Positions 25,479 through 38,798 of a DNA stretch of 64,000 bases are shown here, one piece after another. Each line of letters begins with the position of its first letter. Position 1 is the stretch's first letter. Under the pieces are notes generated by a model that saw nothing but the letters and a program-made list of their open reading frames with translations, made no database searches and was not told the origin of the DNA. This DNA is from Blasia pusilla (Eukaryota; Marchantiophyta; Marchantiopsida; Blasiales). Made by a program: the position numbers and the translations under genes. The stretch covers positions 15,190,001 to 15,254,000 of the forward strand of contig CM114271.1 of assembly GCA_050084515.1 (NCBI GenBank), read 5' to 3'.

Positions 25479-26452
25479 CGTAAAATAATGGGGCCTGCCG
25501 TCACATCCAACGTTGTTGGTGCATTCTGCTACAAATAGACATAGTCCCCCACATGGAACCTACGAATCGATGGTCAATAACCTCCACCCTAAATGGTTGC
25601 ATACCGCAATGTATCCCTGTGTTGAGCAATGGCAAGATTCTCAAAGGCTGTTGGCATAACTCTCCGAGGGAGCTCTCCCCGTTGAGAACACACTCTCATC
25701 TACATCTCTGGGTCATCAAGGTTCACCACCTCACTAGACTCTTGACGAATTGATGTTGGCAAGTCTGGATCTCGGCCGTATAACAAAAAAAGATGAGAAG
25801 GAAGCCAAGGATGCTTGGCGACTGAACCTATACCCCATGGCTAACCATGGCAACTGAATATCCTAGTCTCCAAGATGCCCCTTTTGTAGGTTATACTTGC
25901 GCAATGCCCTCTTCACCGTCTGAACCACACGCTCAGCCAAACCATCCGCCTCTGGATGATCTCGAGACGTGGTCCGATGATCAATCTACGTCTTGTCACG
26001 CAAGACCTGAAACTCTATACCCTTGTCGGTCAGCACCTTAGTTGGTGCACCAAAATGACTAAGCACTCTATCAAGAGACACATACGCCGTTCCCTCACTT
26101 GCCTTGTCAGGTAATGCCACCAACTCAATCCACTTGGAAAGTGCTCCACCATCACCAACACATATCGATGATGTCGTACAGTCAACGGTAACGGTCCCGC
26201 AAAGTCCACACTCCAACGGTAACCCAACCCCATAATAGGCAAGGGGAGTAACTATGGTGTAGGGGCATTGAATGATTCCCTCACCTGGTCACAAACCATA
26301 CAATGTGACACCAACTGTTGCACGTGAGTATGCATGATACGCCACCAATATTGGCCAAGGAGTAAGCTATACGTACGCTTTACCCCAAAATTTCCCAACT
26401 CCTCATGGGCATGTTGCACGATGCGCTCTCTCTGAGCCAAATGTGGCACCAC
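25478..26452 (-). pseudogene. Integrase, element D
   Basis: It has the zinc-binding N-terminus (HAHEELGNFGVKRTY, then CMVCDQV), followed by the catalytic core with first Asp in SVDFAGPLPLT and second Asp in VLTDKG. The core is split by a frameshift near 26,120 and further breaks up to 25,985. The C-terminal part is recognisable down to the fusion with the copia tail. Integrase would insert cDNA into the host genome; this one cannot be made intact. Confidence 0.75.
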
Positions 26453-26500
26453 TCGTACTCTACAATCCTCTCACACACAAAGAATATGTGTTCCCTCCAA

Positions 26501-27226
26501 TCAATACCTCCTAGCACGTTGAAGAACACGGTCTCGCTCCTTAGCACTCACTATGCCTAGCACCCTACTGGTCCGTAAGAACTCCAACACCAACGCATCA
26601 TCATGAATATCACGCTGATCGGTACCACCATCTCCAACCTTAGGATCTGAAGGTTGGCCATCTACCCTGTGACTAGAGTAAGGTGTCATGTGGTCCTCCA
26701 TACTAGAGTCCATCCCTAACCAACATAAAAAGGCAGATGCATGCCAACCTGGCACCATCTCCTCATCAACCTCGCCATGCCATCTAGCCCCAATTGCATC
26801 CTCTTGGCTTGTACATGGGTTCCTACTCAACCCATCAGCATCAAGGTTGGCAACTCCAGATCTATGTACCATCTGTAAGTCATACTCCTGTAAGATAAGA
26901 GCCCACCGTGCAAGCTTCCCTGTAAGCTTGTCAGACTCCATCAACCACTTGAGCGGCTGGTGATCAGTAACAAGGGTAAACTGTGTGCCAAACAAGTAAC
27001 ACCTAAAGTGTGCCACAGCCCACACTACTGCCAAGCACTCTCCCTCATATGAACTATAGCGCGAATCCGCTGCATTATTTGAACGACTTGCATAGGCCAC
27101 CACAAAATCCATGTGCTCATCATCATGTTGTGTCAACACCGCTCCAAGTCCCAACATACTCCAATAAGTGTGCAACTCAAATAGGCGCCCTCTGATAGGT
27201 CTCCTCAAGATAAGCGCGGCCATCAA
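26501..27226 (-). pseudogene. RNase H and linker, element D
   Basis: This is the Ty3-type RNase H used to degrade the RNA template. FELHTYWSMLGLGAVLTQ replaces the usual TD, so the first catalytic Asp is Tyr. YEGECLAVVWA keeps the Glu, VTDHQPLKWL the second Asp and NLDADGLSRNP the last. The frame continues 180 residues past the domain towards integrase. It is in the same frame as RT, separated by TAG codons near 27,230 and 27,277. Confidence 0.82.
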
Positions 27227-27280
27227 CTAGGCCTTGAGCTCCATAAAAGCTCTCACGTTATCATCTCCCCAGTGCCACTC

Positions 27281-28153
27281 CTAATCTAATTTCAGCAATT
27301 GGTTCAAAGGCTTTGCCATAACACTAAATCCCTTCACATACCTCCGATAGTAGTTCGCCAATCCCATTAATGCCTGAACTCTACTCATATCTACCGGATG
27401 AGGAATAAGTGCAATAGCCTCCACCTTTGCGTGCTGAACTCCCAAACCACCTGGATAGATCAGATGACCCAAGTACTCAACATCCTCATGGAAGAACTTA
27501 CACTTTTTTGGATGCAAACGTAGACCATGAGCTTTCAACTGCTCAAACACAATCTGCAAATGTATCTGATGGTCCTCCACCGTGTTACTCAACACCAAGA
27601 TATCATCAATGTAACACCAAACAAAATCCAACCCTGCTAGGATCCTTTCCATCACTCTCTGAAACTCGGAAGGTGCATTCTTCAACCCAAAGGGTAAGAA
27701 TTTCCACTGGTACAAACAATCCTTGCCATGAAAGTTGACACCCCAAAGTCTTGTCTTGGCCTTGTCACTCTCTCGAATCGGTAATTGATGGTATCCTGCC
27801 CGAAGATCCAAAGTACTAAAAATCTTTGCCTATCCCACCACATCAAAGATCTCCTTAGGTGTAGGCATGGCATACCTATCGGCCTTGGTTTGCCGATTGA
27901 TAAGACGATAATCTCCACACATCCGCCTATCCATGTAGTTGCCATGCACATCCTTTTTCGCAGGGATGACCGTGGCTGATGCATACTCTCCATGCAAAAA
28001 CTCCACTAATCTAGCCTTCAAAAGGTCCAAGGTCCTACTCTGAATCAGGTCCCTCTCCATATCACTATATCGGTAGGGACGACGGAAGATTGGCGTATCA
28101 TTAGCCAAATCAATCCGTATACCGGGTCCAACCAAAGCACCCAACTCCTTCAT
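27281..28153 (-). pseudogene. Reverse transcriptase, element D
   Basis: The palm and fingers are recognisable: PGIRIDLANDTPIFRRPYRY, RRMCGDYRLINRQT, STLDLRAGYHQLPI, FLPFGLKNAPSEFQRVM and the catalytic CYIDDILVLS (codons at about 27,601-27,613), all intact. One TAG near 27,828 interrupts an otherwise single frame. Of the RTs in this window it is closest to functional. Confidence 0.88.
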
Positions 28154-28604
28154 GCTAAAGGCAAAACAACTCCTATAAGCACGTAGGGAAGCGTGTCAGC
28201 GCCGTTTCTCACTCACCCCGTAAGCTTGGGCCCAAGTAATGGCTCCCAAGTCTCCTCCACTGGCACACTAGAGGGAGAGGACGATGCCATTGGCTGCTAT
28301 GCAATCCCCTCACAAGATTGTACACCCTTAGCTACACCATCATCTGAGCTCTACTCACTACCAAGGCTAACTCCCAACTCAACATGCTCAACTCAAAGAA
28401 CTAACTGTTCTTTGAGTACACTCCACACTATATCCTCCAACCTAAGGGCGGGCCCTATTGGAAAAGTCACCCTCAACGGAGTAACCCCCAACCCTATGTA
28501 TGAAATCGCATCCCTACCTAGACACTACGGCCCTACATAAGGTATAGCCTCTACTAGCACACTATACTCTACGACATAATCCGTATGGTCATGACATTAT
28601 AGAA

Positions 28605-29665
28605 AATAATTATATGATTTTGTTTACTCTTTAAGGCCTTATAAATCTTTTGATACCTCTATCATAAAGAAATATCCAACCTTTCAAGAGTTACTCCCAC
28701 TATTAATTAGTGAGGAGGTGCGCCTAGTCAACGGTAGTAGCTCATTGGAGAAGTTATTCCAGATATATACAAAGGCCATAAAGCTTCAATTGAAACAATG
28801 ATTAAAAAAAGTGAGGAAAGGATCGTAGAATATTAATAACTATAGTTTGAATATCAGACATATTATTGATGAGTTAAATAATATTGGAGTGATTGTAGAA
28901 GATGATGATATGATTTTTTTTCATTCTTTAAGGTCTTACAAGTCTTTTGATACCTCTATCTTTATGATAGAGAAATAAACAACCTTTCAAGAGTTAGTCC
29001 CAAAATTAATTAGTGAGGAGATGTGTCTAATCAACAATAGTAATTCATATAGTATGCAAGAGAATGTTCTATTTGCACGTAATGAATTAAAAAAAGGCAG
29101 AGATTGTGGTAGAAGCTTGTGTGGTTGCAATGAATATGAATCATAGCATTTTGAGGAAGAGACACTCAACATAACTTCATTTCGTCAACTTTGAACCATT
29201 ACCAAATAGGATAATAAAGTGGTGATGGTGGAAAATATTTGAGTCAAGGTCAACAACGGCGGGTCCTTGGTATTTTCAATTCTTGTGGGATGAAGGGTCA
29301 ACGTGCAAAGTTTTGCTTCAAGAAGAAGGCAAATAGAAGAATACGAATCTTACAACAACAACTGTATGTGGAGCAATAAATTCACATACAATATCTAGAA
29401 TATGAACACTCACAAATAGAGTATATCTTGGTTATGACTCATTTCATGGGAGCAATGGTCAAGAGAGAAAGACTCTACAAGAGATTGATACAATATTTTT
29501 GGTACGTCAAATCACATAACCTCACAAGCTAAATCGTTCAGTAGTATGGAGCTTGTGAAAGATCCCATAATATTGCTCATAGGAGATGATACCCAACATC
29601 ACATTACACATATCGATAAAGTTTCGATAACATCAGATGGCCTTTGTGGGAGTGGAGAGTTGTTT
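28605..29665 (+). mobile_element. Ty1/copia gag-protease relic
   Basis: Plus-strand frames read IIDELNNIGVIVEDDDMIFF, HSLRSYKSFDT and FQELVPKLISEEM, the plant copia Gag (UBN2-type) pattern. Further on SNHITSQAKSFSSMELVKDP and IGDDTQHHITHI mark the protease region. The segment covering LRSYKSFDT..ISEE is present twice (about 28,610-28,740 and 28,905-29,035). Frameshifts and stops are frequent. It is in opposite orientation to D. Confidence 0.65.
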
Positions 29666-32600
29666 TCTTGTATTAGAGTGTATTATCTTATGTTTTAATT
29701 TGCACTAGATTTTTGCAAGATAAAAATAAAATTTAAGAAAATAGGTTAAAAATCCTTATTTCCTAAGTAGTGATATTGCCAGAGAACCGTAATGATAATG
29801 CATTTTCATATATCAATTTTTCTCCATGTCCAAGTTCTATCAAAGCTTTATTGGGAGAATACGAACAGACTAAGCCACTTTATACTTCAAGATTTATTAT
29901 AATTTTTAGTGATTTATTCATACTTTTTCTTATAATATCGTCTCAATGCAACGGATAAGTACGAATGACCATTTTCTAGTTTTTGATTCCTTTGTTTTTA
30001 TATTTATGTTTCAATTCATCTTCTCATAAACATTCCCATATACTAGCCTATATATATATCGTGTATGAAGGAACATATATTCCTAAGTGATCTTAATCCT
30101 TGATGATAGGATGAGTCACATCCATCCCATAGAGCTCTTAAACATATTTCTTCTTTTTGATTTTCCACCATATTCCATCGATTTCCATTAACTTTTTACC
30201 TTAAAAATTGGTGCTCCCGTCACATGGTTTCACGGAAATGTATATGCCCGTCCATGGGATAGACTTGCCCAACGAGTCCTCCGCCCAACTTTATTTAATA
30301 CCCAAGTGGCTTTTGCAAGCTTGGAATGCGGGAAAGGGTGTGTGCTTACTTAAAGGGAGGAGGAAAAGGATTGGCCCATGGAGGACACACTGGGGACGGT
30401 GAAGGGCGGGCCCGTAAACCTCCCTTTGTGGGCCTATCACGGGCTTAGGGAAGGCCGATGCTGTGTACAAAATGGGCGATATGTGCTTATAGTAGGTGCG
30501 GACTACCCAAGTCTGGGTGTACATTTAGGGTTAGGTGTCGGTACCCATACTCGCATAGACATGTTTGTCGTGGGGACGGACAAAGACATGTCTATGGGCA
30601 CAAACTTTTTTCGTGTGTAACCTTGTTCCGTTATACTTTTTTGTAATAAAAATGGATAAACATTAAAGAATAAGCTAATTACACTCTATTGGTAGCTTAT
30701 GTATTCTAGAGAACAATTATTGATGCAAAGATCATGATAGGGAAGAACATTATTCATGAGATTTTTATTCTTTTTTCTTCAAATTGCCTCCAACTATTGT
30801 TACCATTTGATTCGAGAAGATTTGAAATTTTTTGTTATATTGGGTTTTGCTATGAATATAATGAGTCTTAAGGCCAAATGTTATCGTGTTGAGATCTTTT
30901 CTTCGAGGAAGGGCGGACCTTATAACTGTGGCAATCGTTGATGTAAGATGAATTCTCTAACAAGTTTTCCTATTCAATAGAGAATCACTACATACACTCT
31001 TCATTCTCTTACAATAAGAATAACAAATGGTTGTGCCAAGGTGATCACTTCTTGATAGCACCTAGCCTTGAAATTCCTAACTATGAAGTCTCTATAAACT
31101 ACTTTGTATTTGTACACAAGGAAAAACAAAAACTAGTATTGAATCCTAATCGAGGCCAGGAGGCATGTTTATATCTATAGGTTGCTAAATAAGGACATAC
31201 AAAGTACAATCTTATGTCCTTCTGTAGCTGAAAATAAGAAATATCACCCTAGTTGGTGATTGCATAACTTAGTTCATGAATGCCTCTCCAAAGTGGTAGA
31301 CTAGAACTTACCGCGGGCCATGTGCGGGCTTCATGCGGGCTATAAAATGGATCTAGGTTGGACGAGTGTGGGTTTATGTTATGGGCTCGACAAGCTCGGG
31401 TGTGAGTCAAGGAACCCGTTGGGCATACGGATTTTTGTGCAACCTTGATCTTAACACGGTATGGGTCAAGGAAAGGGAAATCAGTTACCACTTTTGCTCC
31501 ATCCCTATCCATGATTGACGAACATCATCTTTCCTCCTCTCTTCCCCTATAAAAATATAGGTGACATTTTGTCTACACATATTTCCTCTTATTTAGGGAA
31601 GAAAAACTTTCCAAAATGAGTCTACACTCATTAATCTCTAACTCATCAAGAATGGATTATCTGTTAAGTTAGTTAAGTTACCTGTTAAGACTTAACACAT
31701 ATTAAACACTACACGTGTCAGCATCAGAAGAGGAAAAAGTAGGCACGTATCAATACCGAAGGAAGGGGGCCTCAAACCCCATCCTCTTTTACTTATATAG
31801 ATATATCCTATGTTTCATTTATGACTTTTTTTTCCTGAAGTTGTACTTGCACAAATGAGGCATCATTAAAAGATTTAAATATAAAAAAATATTTTCTGAA
31901 ACTAATCACTCAATACTTATATAAATTCTCTCTAATACTTATAAGAGTGAAATGTACTTGTCAAATATTTTTACTACACGATAACGTTGCATAATATAGG
32001 ACTATATCTTTTAGTGAGCGTATTTTTGCATGGTCAATTCTATATTTCCAAATTTAGAATACATACAAGGAGTTGCATTAGTATAATGATGGAAGTGATG
32101 GTTCTTAAGAGAAAGAATTTTTTCCACACAAAATTTTTTTAGGAAGAAAATTTTGCATAAAAAATTCAAATGCATGACCATGCAATCTACCAAATTTTAA
32201 GCCTAGTGCATCACATGAGAACCTTTGTAGTACTTTTCAACAAGTGTAGAGAGTCACCAAGGAGATACATATACTTTTTGTTTGTGATTGAAGGAGATTC
32301 CTCCAAAGTGTTAAGCCACTACATTTCATAATGTATGCCTTTGAATGGAAGTACACTTACCCTGGGGCACTTCATTGTATTGGGACTTGCTATTATAAAT
32401 GAGATCCACATGACATTTTCTATTTTCAGTTCATCGAGACCTAAAGTATTATACCCTAATAGAAACAATAGTTGTTGTTGGGTAGGATTCGGATGAGTTA
32501 TACAAAATTTAATTTTGAGATACTTTACATTTCTTGTTTTGGTTTCCTAACCAAGTTATTACAACCCCAACTATTCCTTTGTTTACTCTCGCATAGATAT

Positions 32601-35600
32601 TTCCTATGATTGTGGTAAATTTGGATCCATATCCGCCATCAGACGATCCTCCCAAAAATTATAGGGATTGTCAAAGTTTTGCATTTACTAATCCACACCC
32701 CCATCCTTTTCAAGGCCACTACCTTTTTTGAGGTCATTAGATTTAAAAGTGTTAACTATTCAATAGGAAAGGGGAAGAAAATTAAAAGAATAGGAGGCGG
32801 TTCGAGAGGAGGAACGCACTAACCTTTCCGTTCCTCCTTGCATTGAAGGGAAGATTCTCTCCATCCCTTTATGGAGGAACATAAGTAAAGAGTTCATTCA
32901 TTTCTATCCATATCCTCCAAGGAGGGATGGAAATAAACAATAGGGAAGCATGAAAGATGAACCTTAATAAAAAAAATTGCATGATGAAGGGAAAGGGAAG
33001 ATACCAAGGTCTATAATGAAAACCAAACCTCTCCGTTTCTTTAAAGAAATTAGAAATATAACTATTAATAAAATACGCTTCCCTCCGTAGACTTGTGAAA
33101 TACCAAATTGAAAAATTAATCCCTCTCTCCGCAAACGAATAGACATCCTCTCTCACACGCTGACAAGAATCCCGAACACGCGCATAAAAAATGACAAACC
33201 TCAATATATATGCATGACCAAAAACCCATCAAGAAAACATAGACTCGATGAAAACGAGAGGGACTCAAAGCATCCTTGAAAAAGAAGAAGGGGACATTAA
33301 ACACACATAAACATTTGTATCGCCTTAACTTAATCAAAGTAACTTTCTAACCGGAGACGCGTACGTTATCCGGCGACGTAAGGACGTGAGGAAAACAACT
33401 GCCGCACGCACTGATCTACATATCCGATAAAAGCCGAACTCTATCCAGCGAACTGCGCAGAATATATGATGGGGACTGAAAGCGACAAGGCAGACGTTGG
33501 GATAGATCTCCGTGAGGCGAGACATGTGTCACGACCTCAGAGATTCGCGTGGGAATGTATAGCCATACACGTGGACCTTACGAACGTGTGAAAGCGACCG
33601 GGAGAATAATAATAAACGCGAACGAGTAAAACTTTTACTTGCTTACTGTAAAAGGCATTAAAGGATAACTAAATTAAATTATTAAATGCGCCGCTGCGAT
33701 CGCATTTGGAAGGAAGTCAGTCAGTCAGTCAGTGATAGTCCTAAACCTGCTTTTCCGGGATTTAAAATTTATGATAGTATTTTTAAATAATATTAATTCT
33801 GGTCGAAATGCCAAGAAATGAGTAAACGGCGACGACTGCGTAATGCCAGGGAAAACTACTGGTTGTTTCCTCGGCGCCGGGAATATAACTCCGCGCAACA
33901 ACCCTTTCACACGTGGGGTGGGAAAACGCCAGATTAGTGGTACTTTGCCGTATGCTAAGCGGTCCATTTAGAAAGAAGGAACGCTTTCGTACATATTGCC
34001 ACAACCAACCCTAATCAATAGCTTCCAAAGGTTGGGAAAGTGGTGGGGTTTGCCCCTACTTTGGATAGGTAGTTTGGAAAGTGATTATTACAAGGGCAAC
34101 TAAGAATAACTCAATTTTAAGTGCATCACCATCTGGCTTTCCTTGTTGTCATTATTTATCATTGTGATGCAACTTGTAGAAGTTTTGGAGTTGATATGTG
34201 GAGTTGAAGTGGTTGGGGGTATATTCATCACTAGTGTTTTTGTCATATTTGTTTCAAGCTAATGATTGTATAATTTGTTGAGTTGGTTTTTGTGTTGGTT
34301 TGTTGTCAATTTTTTTACTCCTTCCTTCGTCTTATGTTATTTCTTTTCTTTGTGCTCTTTTGAGGGTCGTTTCTACAATAGAGTGAATTTTAGAAGGGAA
34401 AAAATTAAATGGCAAGAAAGTTGAGCGGTATAGATACGAAGGAAGTATCTTTGATAAAAGTATCAATATTTTATAAGAAGTACTCTAAAGATTTATAACT
34501 AGAAGCATGTAAAACTAAGGGAAGGAGGATGTATTGAACCAAAAGTCGATCCCATGGTGCCATCCTAATATTTGGCTAAAGTTGAGTTTTTAAAACAATT
34601 TCATCAAAAAAATCCCTTTTGTATCAAAAATAAAATTAAAGCTCCCCTTACCCTACCTACGTAAATCACTTTTCTCCATAAGACACTCTTTTGTATGATG
34701 AAGGAGAGCTTTTAAATTTAATTGCCATATTTCATATTAGACTCTTTCCATACACTTTCTCTTGAACTACGGTAAATCATCCTAAATTGTATGGATGCAA
34801 TAATCAAAAAGCATACCAACTTTAAAACACTTGATGAATGTGGACAAATAACTTGTTAGGTTTTCATGCATTTAAGTTAGGTTTCTTGACTATATGGTGC
34901 GTATGAGTCAACTCCTATTTATGCCTTTGGTACTGACCAAAACACTCGATGAGAAGACTTCTCAAGTTATGAGTACTAGTTGGCCAACCCAACCTTCTTT
35001 CTTTATCACCTCCATGCTCTTCCTCTCTCTCTTTTGAAGCCTTCTTCTTCTTTTATAAATAAATAAATAAATAAATAAATAACTTTACAATCATCCACCC
35101 CTAATCCTTGCCCAAACTTGCATATTTCTAATTTCTTCTCATAACTATGCACAGTAATTCACTAATTTCTCATTGTAATATAGATTAGTGTTGGAAAAAC
35201 CTCAACCCCCCTTCTTATCATTTATGCACTCCTCCTCTTTATTTAAAACTCCACTTCTTTCCATCTCATACATGCCTTCTCCTTCTTTTTTTTTCATTCG
35301 AAAACACTATGTTCCCAATTTCCCACTTGCTTGTTTTAGAAAAAAATTCCAACCCTTCACTTTCTTTATTTTGAGAAATAAGAACTTCATTCCATCCCTT
35401 TCTTCCCATCTTGACACCTTATATATAAATCATTTCTTTATTATTTCAAATGTCTCTACCCGAATCTCTCCAATGTACTTTCGTTTAAAAATAAAATAAA
35501 ATATCCTGACTTTACCCTACTCTAATCCTCTATCTCCTCAGCTTTAAAGATGAATAGTTCTTATCATTTCTTACTAAACCCCACGCTAATAGATTACATA

Positions 35601-36049
35601 TAAAATGGTCATAAAATAAGAATGGTTATTGATTTTTATTCTAGTTATATTGGGATTTTCCCATTGAGATATAGATGCTTTATTTTTATTTTTTAAATTT
35701 TCAATTTGTAGCTACTAGCCTTTTGATAGGACACATTTCATATTGTGGCAGCAACATAATAAGGACTATCTTTCATTAATTATATAGATATAGATATCGT
35801 GTTTTAATTGTTGGAAGATCTACCCACCTTGACTGTGAAGTGACTATGTTACGATTTATACATAGATAAAAAGTGATGAAGGAATTAAAATAGTTTTATT
35901 CACCCACTATTTTATTGTAATCAACCATATTCTTGTGGTAAGCATTCCATTAAAGTCAACACAGTAAAAATGACTAATGACTAACCGTCACAAGTCATTC
36001 AATAACTATATGGTAAGAGGGGGGGTTCATATGCATTACAATATTTCAT
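29666..36049. other. Gene-poor region
   Basis: It is AT-rich with two GC-richer islands (30,210-30,620 and 33,330-33,960). No coding domain was recognised. It contains a (AGTC)n run at 33,715-33,734, an (AAAT)n run at 35,055-35,081 and the 34,200-34,370 partner of the 15,250-15,460 repeat. Confidence 0.6.
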
Positions 36050-37624
36050 AACTAGCCGGTGGCTGTGCTATGCACAAATGAAAGGCATCCAAACTCCAAA
36101 TGGTAGGACGTGTTTCAAAATTGATAGGGAGAAAACGACCCAAAAAGGCTATTGGCCCAAAAAGACTTTGGCATCAGGAAGCAGGAAGCGTGGCACCCCT
36201 ATAAGGGCACTCTCCAATAGTAATATAGATTTAGTAAAAAATTAAATTTCTCCACGACTAAAATTGCTATGATGGGGATTTTTTATAATGAAATATATGG
36301 ACAATCATGTTCAATCCTCCCACCCCAAAAAATCAAATAATTTGAAAAGTTTAGAAAAAATTTTACACATTTTCTCAAAATATTCCAAGCGAAGGTTTAT
36401 ATTGGAGTCTCTTTTAAGATTAATTGATATCAATGTCATTCTCCTCAAGAGGGGGACACAGGAAAATTCAATGAAAAATTGAGAAATTTTACTTATATGA
36501 TTACTTCCACCTTATCACATTAATTTTTTTAATATTCTTTAAAATTTAAAAATAGAATAATAATGAATACAGGGATAACTAGCCGGTGGCTGTGCTATGC
36601 ACAAATGAAAGGCATCCAAACTCCAAATGGTAGGACGTGTTTCAAAATTGATAGGGAGAAAACGACCAAAAGGCTATTGGCCCAAAAAGACTTTGGCATC
36701 GAAGCGAGAAGCGTGGCACCCCTATAAGGGCACTCTCCAATAGTAATATAGATTTAGTAAAAAATTAAATTTCTCCACGACTAAAATTGCTATGATGGGG
36801 ATTTTTTATAATGAAATATATGGACAATCATGTTCAATCCTCCCACCCCAAAAAATCAAATAATTTGAAAAGTTTAGAAAAAATTTTACACATTTTCTCA
36901 AAATATTCCAAGCGAAGGTTTATATTGGAGTCTCTTTTAAGATTAATTGATATCAATGTCATTCTCCTCAAGAGGGGGACACAGGAAAATTCAATGAAAA
37001 ATTGAGAAATTTTACTTATATGATTACTTCCACCTTATCACATTAATTTTTTTAATATTCTTTAAAATTTAAAAATAGAATAATAATGAATACAGGGATA
37101 ACTAGCCGGTGGCTGTGCTATGCACAAATGAAAGGCATCCAAACTCCAAATGGTAGGACGTGTTTCAAAATTGATAGGGAGAAAACGACCCAAAAAGGCT
37201 ATTGGCCCAAAAAGACTTTGGCATCAGGAAGCAGAAGCGTGGCACCCTATAAGGGCACTCTCAATAGTAATATAGATTTAGTAAAAAATTAAATTTCTCC
37301 ACGACTAAAATTGCTATGATGGGGATTTTTTATAATGAAATATATGGACAATCATGTTCAATCCTCCCACCCCAAAAAATCAAATAATTTGAAAAGTTTA
37401 GAAAAAATTTTACACATTTTCTCAAAATATTCCAAGCGAAGGTTTATATTGGAGTCTCTTTTAAGATTAATTGATATCAATGTCATTCTCCTCAAGAGGG
37501 GGACACAGGAAAATTCAATGAAAAATTGAGAAATTTTACTTATATGATTACTTCCACCTTATCACATTAATTTTTTTAATATTCTTTAAAATTTAAAAAT
37601 AGAATAATAATGAATACAGGGATA
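36050..37624. repeat. Tandem triplication of a ~524-bp unit
   Basis: Units begin AACTAGCCGGTGGCTGTGCT at 36,050, 36,577 and 37,100, and the last ends near 37,624 at TGAATACAGGGATA. They differ only by a few 1-4 base indels in the first 210 bases of each unit. The later part is identical, so each unit holds the same 64-residue frame (36,288; 36,811; 37,335). This is a recent amplification; the frame is AT-rich and probably not a gene. Confidence 0.95.
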
Positions 37625-37853
37625 CTTAGAACATTTCATGAAGAATGAGAAATTAAAAAAAAATACTAAATCTAATGTAGAACCTAAGCTAAAACTTTGT
37701 AGCTTAGTGTAAGATAGATTAAATTCAAGAGACTTGAGAGCCATGATTTATTTTGAAGCCTCTAACACGTGTCATCCAATCAACTCATAATAGGGAGGAG
37801 GCATCTTTTATTCATAGAAGAGATAAATGATGCACAATTGATCTCATAGGATG

Positions 37854-38605
37854 TGTCGTGCCCATACACATCGCTACACAACATACATCGCTGTCATCGA
37901 ACACACACACATACGATCCCATGCTAACTCATGGCATCCATAAACAAGGGCGAGAAGTATCAAAATATCTCCAATAAAGTAAGATTCAATCTCTCTCTAC
38001 ACCATCTCACACCATAGCTCTCAAAGGTGTGCACTCTCTCTCATGTCAAACCAAACCCACTCTCCTAATGAGAGGCTTGGGTTACACTCACAACGCAAGG
38101 GACCATAGCTCCGCCGCCTTATGCCAAGAGGTTCAACAAAGAGAGAATGAGCTCTCAAGCTCTCTCTCTTGGAGGTATACCCCCTTCCCTCTCCCAAGCC
38201 CTCTCAACGGTAAACTATGCTCGCAGGTAATCTCCTTGGCTCTTGACGTGTTGTAGCGGGTCAAGGGTCACTTCCCAAAGTGGAAAGTCAACTATCCCAA
38301 ATATGGAAACTTACTCGAAATAGTAAGTTTTTCTATATGGCTCCAAATGAGCCGAAACGAAGGGGAAACTTGCTCTCTCAGGTTTTCCGGGGCCTAAACA
38401 GGTCATCCTCGACCTCCTGGGCCTGTCCTCCACTACTCGTGCAGACGATCCGCTAGATCCCACTGATCTATCCTAACAATCGTGACAACTGTCGTGCGCA
38501 TACATATCGCTACACAACATACATCGCTGTCATCGAACACACACACGATCCCATGCTAACTCATGGCATCCATACACAGAGGCGAGAATTACCAAAATAT
38601 CTCCA
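37854..38605 (-). repeat. 3' LTR of copy B
   Basis: In element direction it starts TGGAGATATTTTGG after the purine tract AGGGGGGCGAT and ends CACGACA (TG...CA), 752 bp. About 125 bp at its start (38,605-38,488) are repeated at its end (37,975-37,854). It is homologous to 7,462-8,166. Confidence 0.78.
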
Positions 38606-38798
38606 ATCGCCCCCCTAGCTGCTGGTTATGTTCCTCTAACTCTAGATAGCTATCTATCCCTACCTACCACGACATACATCTTTAGGACGCTAAGAGCAGA
38701 AAAGCCGGGTGCTCATGTGGCCCCATCGTTAGTCGCCTTCATGTCATCCATGTCACAGAAAAATTCAGAATCGAAAACCTACCTAGTATCTCCTTTAT

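Larger units (their letters stand above)
25478..28590 (-). mobile_element. Ty3/gypsy retrotransposon D (related subfamily), chimeric 3' end
   Basis: The order is RT, RNase H, integrase, with integrase cut inside its C-terminal domain at 25,478 and replaced by a Ty1/copia pol tail and LTR. RT, RNase H and the first part of integrase stay in one frame interrupted only by isolated stops, so D is less decayed than A-C. The 332 bases upstream of the RT entry (28,258-28,590) show no methyltransferase motif, and the element is truncated there, so its original content is unknown. Confidence 0.88.

Noticed and set aside
36288-37529. Three identical 64-residue frames as a small gene family
   Set aside because: Identity follows from recent tandem duplication of the whole unit, including non-coding parts; composition is AT-rich with no motif.
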